This document shows positions 53,758 to 61,686 of a DNA stretch of 64,000 bases, in pieces. Below the pieces are notes generated by a model. The model saw nothing but the letters and a program-made list of their open reading frames with translations, was not told where the DNA came from and made no database searches. The position numbers were made by a program, and so were the translations under genes. Each line of letters opens with the position of its first letter. Positions within the stretch are counted from its first letter, which is position 1. The stretch is from positions 124,001 to 188,000 of the forward strand of contig CBDFNK010000021.1 of assembly GCA_965250205.1 (NCBI GenBank). Reading direction: 5' to 3'. This DNA is from JAHZKN01 sp965250205 (GTDB lineage: Bacteria; Pseudomonadota; Alphaproteobacteria; Rhizobiales; Hyphomicrobiaceae).

Positions 53758-54764
53758 TGGAATTGACCAATGAGATTCTGGCAAAGCTGGTAGCCGAGGT
53801 CCGGCTCGCCCCCAGTGTGCACAATGTTCAACCGGCGCGGTGGCATTCTGGCGACGGGCGGATACAGCTGTTGGGTGATCCCGATGCCGCCATCCCCGTC
53901 GCAGATCCGCAAGGGCGTGACTGGCGTCTGTCACTGGGTGCGCAGTTCGAAGGGCTGGCTATCGCTGCTGCCGGTATCGGCCTAGCCATCAAAGACGTGC
54001 CGATAGAGACGGCGCAAACCAAAACGGATTTTGGACGGTTAGTGAAAATCGCCGATGTGCATCTACGCCCGGCCAGTGCCGATGATGCTCAGGTAGTCGA
54101 AGAACCAGTAACCTCGCGGACAAGCTGGCGTGGGAAGTTCGAGCGCGCTGATGAAACTGTAGTATCTGCTCTGGATAAACTCCAAAGCGAACGCACAGAT
54201 TGTCTGCTCATTTCCAGCAAGGGAGAAATTCGCAAAACTGCGGCACTGGCAGATCGCGCAGCGCTACATTTCCTGCGGGACAGGGACCACCGTAAGGAAC
54301 TGGTTTCCTGGTTGCGGTTGTCGCGCAAACATCCGCGCTACCTTATTGACGGCCTCAACGGTGAGGCGATGTGTTTGTCTTCGCTGGAGAGCTGGGGTGC
54401 CGGTCTTGTCCTTGGGGCACTGTTTGAGCCACTTGACAAGTTGGGGCTGGCAGCGCCTTTGGTCAATGAAGCCTCAAAGACCGCTACCGCCGCCACTATC
54501 GTACTATTTCATCGCCCGATCGGAGAAGATTCATTCCAGTCTGGCCGCGCTTTTTACCGCGCGTGGCTAGCCATGGAGCGCGCTGGTCTGGCTGGCTGCC
54601 CGATGTCTGTATTGGCAGATTTGCCTGACGCACGCGATACGCTCGCCCGTGATTACGGCGTTCCGGAAGACCGGCAGATTGTCAGCGTATTCCGGATTGG
54701 CCGCCCGAGCGGCTCCCGTAAGTGGTCGCACGCACGTTTACCGGTTGAGCAACTGATTGTCTGA
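53757..54764 (+). CDS. Acg-like nitroreductase-fold protein
   Basis: About 335 residues. RLAPSVHNVQPARWHSGDGRIQLLGDP is the N-terminal FMN-site motif of the Acg branch of nitroreductases. DWRLSLGAQFEGLAIAAAGIGL is also diagnostic, as is the C-terminal half with GAGLVLGALFEPLDKLGLAAPLV and RAWLAMERAGLAGCPMSVLAD. Members bind flavin, but many lack a known redox reaction. ATG at 53757 overlaps the GNAT stop by one base; the open frame upstream is a shadow of that gene. Confidence 0.88.
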   Translation: MELTNEILAKLVAEVRLAPSVHNVQPARWHSGDGRIQLLGDPDAAIPVADPQGRDWRLSLGAQFEGLAIAAAGIGLAIKDVPIETAQTKTDFGRLVKIADVHLRPASADDAQVVEEPVTSRTSWRGKFERADETVVSALDKLQSERTDCLLISSKGEIRKTAALADRAALHFLRDRDHRKELVSWLRLSRKHPRYLIDGLNGEAMCLSSLESWGAGLVLGALFEPLDKLGLAAPLVNEASKTATAATIVLFHRPIGEDSFQSGRAFYRAWLAMERAGLAGCPMSVLADLPDARDTLARDYGVPEDRQIVSVFRIGRPSGSRKWSHARLPVEQLIV

Positions 54765-54784
54765 TGTCTTAATGTGAGTAGCAG

Positions 54785-56476
54785 CTATAGAAGCTTGAGA
54801 TACTCGATCAAGGCATCACGTTCCATGATAGTAAGACCTTTAACATCTGCATCGTGACCTTGATTGGAAAACCCTTTCTGGGCGGTGTCAATTACGACTG
54901 GTTTTGAATGGGGAGTATATCCTTTTGGATACTTAGAGACGCCATCTTTTGCCAGCACGTTCAATATGCCGAGATTGACGAAGTCAAGCGCATGGCCTCC
55001 AACTGAGAAAATTTTGGCACGTGTTGCAGGCTCTAGGATCTGGCGTACTGTCGGAACAGAGCCGTTCGTAAAGTAGGGGGCGGTTGCCCAAAGACCAGTC
55101 AAAAGAGGGGCTGCTGTTTTGCCGGTATGTGCGGCATCGATGACTTTTCGGCCATGGCGCGTTTTGGATACAGCTTCGCTGAGTCGCGGAGAAAACGCCC
55201 TGACGCGTGACCTGTCTGTGCCGACATCGCCTGCCCAGTTTGGAAACTTGAGAAGTCGCGGCTGGACCAGAGATCGATCATATGTGCCGTGGCATCTGGC
55301 GCACTGTCGCACATAGATCCCGCGCCCGGCCGCTGTCAGTGATTTATTGATCTTCCCGGGAAAGTGCGGCGGCCGCAATTCACGCAGGTAATGCATCACC
55401 TGCTCTAGATCGGGAATTGCTTTCTCGACGCGAGCATCGGTCATGCCCATGCTGGGGACCAGAAAGAATGATGCGACGTGGGCAAGGGCGTGGGCATCTG
55501 TCTGATCGGCATCAGCTCGGGTTTTGGCTTTGAACCGCGATTGTCCCTTGATCGCATAGGCGCCGTCGGTAAGAAGGGCACTTCGAAAGAACCTGTCAAA
55601 AAGTACTGGGATGGATACAAAGCCAGCCGAACTGTCAAACTCATCTGTCTTAAGTATCCCAAGCTGGTTTTTCAGGGCAGCAACACCGTTGGTTAGGCCT
55701 GGTGCGCCATTTGAAAAGGGCAGCGGTCTGTCGCCAGTTGATTGCAATTGTTGCAATTTCTGCTTTGCCAGGGGCAGGGCAAGCCAGCGCATGGTCACGC
55801 GCTCAGCCAACACCATTTGTGGAAACAATCGCGCGATGGTAGCTAGGAGATCATCCGGAATTGCCGTTGCGGCTTTTAACGCGGTATAGCTGGTCAGCGT
55901 AAACGCCTCGAGGTCAACGGATGTATTTGGCATCCCTGGCACCGCGAGTGTCGTGTCAGGGCTGCCGTCTGGTAGATATGCTGGTCCAGCGTGACAGGCT
56001 GGACAACCGATGTTCAGCACCTGCAAACGCAGCGGTGGTAAAACACGTCCAACGGTGCCCACGGAAAAACCATAGGGCACTTTGCTCGCGGGCACTGTGC
56101 CGGAAAGACCCCGAATTTGCATAGGATAGAGAAAGCCAAATCTCTGGAACGCGGCTTCAACACTGCTCCAAGTCACTGCTGCTACTTTGCCGCCTTCTTC
56201 ATGCAATCCTAAACTTGCAGCCAGCAGTGGCCACGGCACAGCAGATGTCGCAAGTACATCCAGATCGAGCGCCCCGAAATCCCCATAACTAAACAGTGCA
56301 GCACCGCGTTCGTTGGTTGGCGCACCGGATTGCTCCCAATTGAGAATCCGCTCCGATCTGGCTGGTTTAGCACACGAGAGATCCCACCATGCGCCGAGTG
56401 TCAGCGCCAGCGTTGCTGCAACCATTCCCAGGGACCAGAATTTGATGCGGCGCTCATTACGCATGAAGTTATCCAA
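54785..56476 (-). CDS. Di-heme c-type cytochrome protein
   Basis: 563 residues. The N-terminal anchor is SLGMVAATLALTLGAWWDL. Heme sites are CPACH (about residue 170) and CARCH (about 388), the latter in GRGIYVRQCARCHGTYDR. Later motifs KTAAPLLTGLWATAPYFTNGSVPTVRQIL resemble the cytochrome c peroxidase/MauG-like group, but the C-terminal heme environment is not enough to assign an activity. It is a periplasmic electron-transfer protein or oxidase. Its end faces the end of the nitroreductase gene, 20 bp away. Confidence 0.88.
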   Translation of the reverse strand: MDNFMRNERRIKFWSLGMVAATLALTLGAWWDLSCAKPARSERILNWEQSGAPTNERGAALFSYGDFGALDLDVLATSAVPWPLLAASLGLHEEGGKVAAVTWSSVEAAFQRFGFLYPMQIRGLSGTVPASKVPYGFSVGTVGRVLPPLRLQVLNIGCPACHAGPAYLPDGSPDTTLAVPGMPNTSVDLEAFTLTSYTALKAATAIPDDLLATIARLFPQMVLAERVTMRWLALPLAKQKLQQLQSTGDRPLPFSNGAPGLTNGVAALKNQLGILKTDEFDSSAGFVSIPVLFDRFFRSALLTDGAYAIKGQSRFKAKTRADADQTDAHALAHVASFFLVPSMGMTDARVEKAIPDLEQVMHYLRELRPPHFPGKINKSLTAAGRGIYVRQCARCHGTYDRSLVQPRLLKFPNWAGDVGTDRSRVRAFSPRLSEAVSKTRHGRKVIDAAHTGKTAAPLLTGLWATAPYFTNGSVPTVRQILEPATRAKIFSVGGHALDFVNLGILNVLAKDGVSKYPKGYTPHSKPVVIDTAQKGFSNQGHDADVKGLTIMERDALIEYLKLL

Positions 56477-56771
56477 CTGCCAAACCTAAACCTTGTCAGT
56501 ATATCCGAATTTAATTTAAGAATATTTAGTCACACGGCAGGTAATACAAATCCCCACCAATGGGTTATATATTGGCCCCGTCATTCGCTACGATGACCTC
56601 AAAATCCTCCAATCCTGATTGGTATCAAAATGTCTCATGATTGCTGACGGGGGACAATCAATGTCAGCGCATACGCGTTTATTCGCAGCCAAGAGCTATA
56701 CAATATCGAGGGTCAAATTGCTCAAGTTGAGTCAGGCAAACTAAACCTGAGCTTTCCACCAAATTCGAAGC

Positions 56772-57704
56772 TCATAAAAGCTCAATGGCGTCCGATTCAG
56801 GAAACCGACAAGCCCGATAAAAGTATTCAAGTGCGCGTAGTTTTCTTCGTGTCATTCGATTGGCGTCACTTAGCAGTTCTGAGAGACCCTTCAACCAAAC
56901 ATGATCTTTTTCTGTGAGTATGATGTTTTCCATTAGTGGCGGTGTATGAACGTTATCGAACGACGTTTCATAATTGTCCGAGATCGTGCAGTAGCCACCG
57001 AACATTTTTCGCCCCGAACACATATAACGGGATCGTGGCGGGGGCGTCAGAGCCAAAGCACCAAGAATGATTGATCTATATTTTTTGGCTACCTGGTAAG
57101 CAGGGGCACGCACGCCAAGCCAAGATGTTGGATTTCCAACCCTGCCTTTCCAGGATTTGGTGAGAGGAAATTGTTCCGGCGACAAATAACGTGCTTCAGT
57201 ATCGGTGAAGTTGGCAAAGGCCATGAGTTTTTCTGGTGAGGAAAAAAAGAAAATATCACTAGTGAAAGAGCTTTCCATAGTCACTGGAATGAGCGGGAAT
57301 AGAGTGAGGTCTGATCTCGGTCGGAAAATGTCTGAGGTAGCAATTTTGTTTGCAAGAATATCTCGGGTTTGCACCGAAATATTCTCGGCATAAGTGCCGT
57401 CAAACCTTTTAAAGAACCACTCTTCAGAGATGTACCAATAATTGTTTATGATGAAGTCTTGCAAAATTTTTCTAACATCTTCGATGGTCAAATATTTGAG
57501 ATAAGAAGGTCCGCTATCTCTAAGAAAAAGTGCTGCGCGCGTTAGCTTTTCGGCATTGAAATAGATCTCTGTACCAAAGCCCTTGTGACCTAAAGGGTCA
57601 TCAGGACAACCATACATGAAAGAGGCTCGAAACCCTGTCCCTGCTGTTTGAGACATGGCGTCGAAAAGAAGGTCGACGGACGCCTGATGAATTGGCGTAA
57701 ACAT
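56772..57704 (-). CDS. Third gene of the hipBA operon, function unknown
   Basis: About 310 residues from the Met at 57704 (the frame starts at 57773 but overlaps hipA). The N-terminal half has ASVDLLFDAMSQTAGTGFRASFMYGCPDDPLGHKGFGTEIYF, the rest is mixed with a Tyr/Phe-rich centre (FIINNYWYISEEWFFKRFDG) and conserved-looking cysteines (YMCSGRKMFGGYC). No membrane helix or known motif. It follows hipA after 23 bp, so it is part of the operon. No gene is seen between its end and the cytochrome (56477-56771). Confidence 0.72.
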   Translation of the reverse strand: MFTPIHQASVDLLFDAMSQTAGTGFRASFMYGCPDDPLGHKGFGTEIYFNAEKLTRAALFLRDSGPSYLKYLTIEDVRKILQDFIINNYWYISEEWFFKRFDGTYAENISVQTRDILANKIATSDIFRPRSDLTLFPLIPVTMESSFTSDIFFFSSPEKLMAFANFTDTEARYLSPEQFPLTKSWKGRVGNPTSWLGVRAPAYQVAKKYRSIILGALALTPPPRSRYMCSGRKMFGGYCTISDNYETSFDNVHTPPLMENIILTEKDHVWLKGLSELLSDANRMTRRKLRALEYFYRACRFPESDAIELL

Positions 57705-57727
57705 TATTTTCCTAGAAATACTTCGGT

Positions 57728-59017
57728 CTATTCTGCACCATACACACGCACAAGGTCTTTGCAGCGCTGCCAAATCGCATTAATGAGTGGATCCAATACA
57801 GTCATCGGTGCGTCTGTTTTTTTGCAAGCATCATAAATTGCAAGACTATGGCCTGGAATTTCTATGAGTAAGTTTCGAATATGGGCAATCATGCGTTCAG
57901 CGTCATAATTTGCATCTTGTGATAAGCTTTCCCAGTGGCGCGGCTGCACGGCTTCAATCTGATATTTGCTGCCAATTTTCATTGCCATTTTCACTTTTTT
58001 GAGAGTGTCGGCATAGGGAAGGAAGCTTGCGACATCATAAAGGGGCGCCAGGCGAACTTGCTTGCCGGGCGCAAGGACGAGAGAATAGTTTTTTGCATGG
58101 GCGTCCGTACCAGCAATAATGAAGTTGAAAGCCTGGGCACGCATAAACCGATCCCTATCCTCTTCAGAACGGGAAGAAGAATCACCTAATAATTTCATAA
58201 TCTGAATTATGCTTGGACCACCCTCGTTTTCATATTTTTTGGAAGAGTTCACAGCAAGTGCTTGGCACATATCCTCCTGATGAACGCGAACGATTTGTCC
58301 TTTTTTATTTTTTTGTCGGTCATAGCGAGTGGATGAAATAACGGGAATGTCGCCGATCATCAAAATCTCGGTCATGACGCTTGGTATCTCAACACGACGC
58401 GCTAATTGCAGACAAAAATGCTCGTTCTGCACTTGACCTTCTAGATCACCAACGGCTGGTTTAAGAATGTGGGTAGTCGGTGTCCGGCCTTTGGGAATTC
58501 CCCATCTTTCACCGTCAAAATAAAGGGCGGTTTTGGATTGTGCGCCTGCTAAACTAAATTGGCCAGACTCGCGCGCTGCCGGGCGCCCGGCGCCCGGGTT
58601 TTTCACCAAGTCAGAGATAATTTTCTCAAGCTCTTCTTCCTCAAGCCATTCTGGGTCTGCGCGTTCTTCCAGTTCATCGAGGGCGTTTGGGAATGCAAAT
58701 TGGATCGCACCGGGACAGTCTTGACCAACAGCTCCCAAAAGCGCAAAGCAATTGCGTGGGGAAACGTGGTGGCGTTTTCCCCATTCATTGAGTGTCACTT
58801 CATTGTCAGGCAATAAACCCCACATGAACGCCGAGATCGCTTCATGTCCATGGACACGCTTGGCAAGAGGCATGGATAATGAAAGCGGGAGCGCTTTAGG
58901 ACTGCGCCGCCATTTTTCTTCATATTGAAACTCTAGCTGCGCGTTATCTGTTTGCTCTACCGACCCAACGTGGCGTCCGTTTAACAGAACAACCAATGTG
59001 CGATTTTTTTTACTCAT
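57728..59017 (-). CDS. hipA: HipA-family kinase toxin
   Basis: 429 residues. The N-terminal HipA domain (TLVVLLNGRHVGSVEQTDNAQLEFQYEEKW; ALPLSLSMPL) precedes the kinase core. The phosphate loop is FSLAGAQSKTALYF, and the catalytic NFIIAGTDAHAKNYSLVL supplies Asp and Asn. RLAPLYDVASFLP is the DFG-like site. E. coli HipA phosphorylates glutamyl-tRNA synthetase and causes growth arrest; the substrate here is inferred by family only. The start overlaps hipB by ATGA. Confidence 0.95.
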   Translation of the reverse strand: MSKKNRTLVVLLNGRHVGSVEQTDNAQLEFQYEEKWRRSPKALPLSLSMPLAKRVHGHEAISAFMWGLLPDNEVTLNEWGKRHHVSPRNCFALLGAVGQDCPGAIQFAFPNALDELEERADPEWLEEEELEKIISDLVKNPGAGRPAARESGQFSLAGAQSKTALYFDGERWGIPKGRTPTTHILKPAVGDLEGQVQNEHFCLQLARRVEIPSVMTEILMIGDIPVISSTRYDRQKNKKGQIVRVHQEDMCQALAVNSSKKYENEGGPSIIQIMKLLGDSSSRSEEDRDRFMRAQAFNFIIAGTDAHAKNYSLVLAPGKQVRLAPLYDVASFLPYADTLKKVKMAMKIGSKYQIEAVQPRHWESLSQDANYDAERMIAHIRNLLIEIPGHSLAIYDACKKTDAPMTVLDPLINAIWQRCKDLVRVYGAE

Positions 59018-59331
59018 CGCTTGAGCCCTGTGTCTGCGATTGCATCAAGATCAATGCCGTCGTCATAATCTGGTTCATCGGTGATCGCAGTTCTACTGTC
59101 CTCGGCGTTTTGCTCAGTACCGATGTGAATATTAAGATCAAGAGCTGCTAAGATCCGCAAAACGATTCCGATTTGTGCAGTGTCTTTGCCGCGTTCAATC
59201 TCAGATACCTTGGGCTGATGTATGCTCACCCGCTCCGCCAACGCGCGTTGCGAAAGCCCAAGATCGTTTCGCGTATCTCGGATGAGCTGACCAATTTCGG
59301 TGGCATCACGGACTATCATTTGCATTCTCAT
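59014..59331 (-). CDS. hipB: HipB-like helix-turn-helix antitoxin
   Basis: About 105 residues. The XRE helix-turn-helix is IGQLIRDTRNDLGLSQRALAERVSIHQPKVSEIERGKDTAQIGIVLRILAALDLNI. The tail is acidic (DEPDYDDGIDLDAIADTG), suitable for neutralising the kinase. The start at 59331 (MRMQM) is preferred over the frame start at 59394, which would run through the operators. Confidence 0.92.
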   Translation of the reverse strand: MRMQMIVRDATEIGQLIRDTRNDLGLSQRALAERVSIHQPKVSEIERGKDTAQIGIVLRILAALDLNIHIGTEQNAEDSRTAITDEPDYDDGIDLDAIADTGLKR

Positions 59332-59340
59332 ATCAAAACG

Positions 59341-59491
59341 AGTATAAAGGATCATATCCGATCCGATATTACAGCAAAAAATATACTTGATCAAGTATAA
59401 TATATTATACTATTCCCGATATATTTTGCAGCTTGATACCCTAACCGTATCACTGCTCTATATCCGATACGATATATATCAAGCTTGATAT
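59341..59491. promoter_or_regulatory. hipBA promoter with three ATATC-N6-GATAT operators
   Basis: ATATC-N6-GATAT occurs at 59354-59369 (core CGATCC), 59460-59475 (CGATAC) and 59476-59491 (AAGCTT). The first overlaps a minus-strand -10 box (TATACT, 59341-59346). An 18-bp perfect palindrome TATACTTGATCAAGTATA lies at 59382-59399. The arrangement is typical of HipB auto-repression through several sites. Confidence 0.72.
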
Positions 59492-59858
59492 CAAATACCG
59501 ATCAGATCCGAATCGCTTGATATGAAAACCCAGCCAATGGCAGAGGGCATCGTTTGAAGCGAGATACGTTGCTCATTGGCCGTGCCAACCCGGAAGGCAA
59601 TCTCCCCACAGTACGACGTGATACCATTCGAAATCACAGTCTCAAGGTTTTGTTCCAGGCGACTGAAGCAAGCGTCTGAAAGCTGATTATGGGGAACGGA
59701 ATCCAAATCACCACAGCCAAGAAATATGCGAACATATTTCAACGGAGAAACGTGCGTTCGATCCGCATCTACAGACACGTCACTGATCGCTAACTCAGAT
59801 TTTTTCCAACAATGTTGGGGAACATATCAATTTGTATCTTGGCCAACAATTATAGGAC

Positions 59859-59879
59859 CTCCTACAATTTAGGTAGGAG
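59859..59879 (+). promoter_or_regulatory. Hairpin that buries the next gene's ribosome binding site
   Basis: CTCCTAC and GTAGGAG pair perfectly around a 7-base loop. GTAGGAG contains the Shine-Dalgarno of the ATG at 59888. Opening of this stem would be needed for translation. A second palindrome, CCAAC-AAT-GTTGG, lies at 59806-59818. Confidence 0.75.
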
Positions 59880-59887
59880 AACTATTT

Positions 59888-61210
59888 ATGAAATTACAAA
59901 AGATAAGATTAGAAGATTTAATCGTTAACAAAGCCAATGATCGACACGGCGAACTTACGAATGAACACACAGCCATTGAATGGCTGCTAGAAAATAAATC
60001 CGACCACATGAAAAACCTTGCTAAAGACATCGTTGAAAGCAAGCAGATATATGAACCGCCTTTAGTTTCAAAGGAAGGCAATAGATATGTCGTTTATGAT
60101 GGAAACCGACGAACAACGACGTTAAAGCTGCTGAAAGAGCCAGAGAAGTCACCGAGCCAATCGTGGGCCGATTATTTTTCTAAACTAAGGACTACTTGGG
60201 AAGGCAATTTTCCCAATGCAATCGATTGCCAGATAGAAGATGATAAAGAACGATTAGACGAAATTCTATATCGACGTCACACAGGCCAACAAAGTGGTAT
60301 TGGGCAGAGTCAATGGGATCCTGAGGCGAAATCCAATTTTCAAAGGCGGACAGGTAAGGCTACCAAATTAAATGTTGCTGAAGAGATTGAGCAACTTTTG
60401 AGGTCAAACGGACGTCTAAATGAGGACGAACGGCTTCCACGATCAAATCTCAATCGACTGCTTTCTGCCGAGCAATTTCGCAACCGTGCCGGTATTGCTG
60501 TGGAAGGCAAAAAACTAAAACTCACTCACCAGGAAGATGCGGTGCTGTCGGCATTAGAACAAATCGCTCGAGATCTGATGAGCCAAAAAATTACACTCGA
60601 TGATATATGGGACAATGACGCCAAGCGACGATACCTCGATGATTTGTCCGTTCGAAACATTCTTCCTTCAGCAGAACAGGCCCTGTCAGAACCAAAAGTT
60701 GTGAGTTCGCCACAGGCGACTTCTCTAAAGCCTTCCCCCCCAACTCGACCACCTGAAAGATCTACGGATATTGAAAGTAGGAAGACACTAATAAGGAATA
60801 TTCAATTTCATCTCGAACCAGCTCATGACAATAGGAAGGTTTTGGACATCTGGAACGAGTTGCAACACCGCCTTATTTTTGGTCAACACGACAATGCCAT
60901 TAGTGTCCTTTTTCGCGTCGTGTTAGAACTATCCATCGACATATACATAGAAAGACACAAAGTCCAAGAACTCAGCAAGTCAGCTTCTCTCGCAGATAAA
61001 TTTAATCGCATACGCCAGCATATGTTAAGCAAGAAGCTCATTGACAAGAAGTACCATGACCATTTGCAGAAATTTGAAATTGGTGAAGAATTATTTTCCG
61101 CGAACACATTGAATGCTTACGTTCACAGCAACGACTTTTTCCCCTCAGAAAATCATCTGAAGAATATGTGGGATACGGTGGAGAAGTTCGTTACCATTTG
61201 CGTAAAGTAA
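59888..61210 (+). CDS. ParB-N/sulfiredoxin-type protein with possible HEPN-like C-terminus
   Basis: 440 residues. The N-terminus follows the ParB-N plan: MKLQKIRLEDLIVNKANDRH, IYEPPLVSKEGNRYVVYDGNRRTTTLKLL. The middle is helical and polar. Residues about 300-440 (LEPAHDNRKVLDIWNELQHRL, AISVLFRVVLELSIDIYIERH, NAYVHSNDFFPSENHLKNMWDTVEKFV) resemble DUF/HEPN-like helical domains found in defence proteins, including an RxxxE and an NxYVH arrangement. The HEPN call is tentative. The gene is under the hairpin above and stands next to an NTPase and an FRG gene. Confidence 0.75.
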   Translation: MKLQKIRLEDLIVNKANDRHGELTNEHTAIEWLLENKSDHMKNLAKDIVESKQIYEPPLVSKEGNRYVVYDGNRRTTTLKLLKEPEKSPSQSWADYFSKLRTTWEGNFPNAIDCQIEDDKERLDEILYRRHTGQQSGIGQSQWDPEAKSNFQRRTGKATKLNVAEEIEQLLRSNGRLNEDERLPRSNLNRLLSAEQFRNRAGIAVEGKKLKLTHQEDAVLSALEQIARDLMSQKITLDDIWDNDAKRRYLDDLSVRNILPSAEQALSEPKVVSSPQATSLKPSPPTRPPERSTDIESRKTLIRNIQFHLEPAHDNRKVLDIWNELQHRLIFGQHDNAISVLFRVVLELSIDIYIERHKVQELSKSASLADKFNRIRQHMLSKKLIDKKYHDHLQKFEIGEELFSANTLNAYVHSNDFFPSENHLKNMWDTVEKFVTICVK

Positions 61211-61686
61211 TTCCTGTTCATTTTTAGATTTTTGCTCTGTCAGATTCTGGCCTTCTAAATTGTGGCAAACTCTTATTCTGCCGACGGGTCTCCATGCGGA
61301 ATTCTGCGGCTCCAGATATTTCTTAGGTGCTTGAGGACGTCGATGCAGGTGAAACGTTCATTGTGTGGGATGACAGAATTGAGGCAGATGAACTTGCGTT
61401 AGCGGAGGTCGCGAGAGCCATTGAGATTGAGGGTATGGAGACCTTTGCCAATCACAAATACCTCGCGGGCCATCGCAACGCGTGATTTATGGGATTTGGT
61501 CAACAAAAGTGCCCTCACCAAAACGGGTGAGCTCCGTTACACGCGCTATTGGTTGAATATTCCGACATTAAAGTCCTGAAAACCTAGGAGGGAACTATTG
61601 GTCAATAACCCAAGAAGGTCGTGATACTCTGCCTGAGTCAACGACAAATTCAACCCTTTGAATCTTGATCTATAGGATGCAGTTCA
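61211..61686. other. Spacer with a short coding remnant
   Basis: A 52-codon frame at 61327-61485 (GTG start; GETFIVWDDRIEADELALAEVARAIEIEGMETF) has protein-like composition but no clear ribosome binding site, and I do not know its family. It may be the tail of a lost gene. No other feature is evident in this 476-bp gap. Confidence 0.35.

Noticed and set aside
59491..59778. Minus-strand open frame of 95 codons
   Set aside because: It ends inside the hip operators, lacks a clear ribosome binding site and resembles no family I know; probably chance or a remnant.
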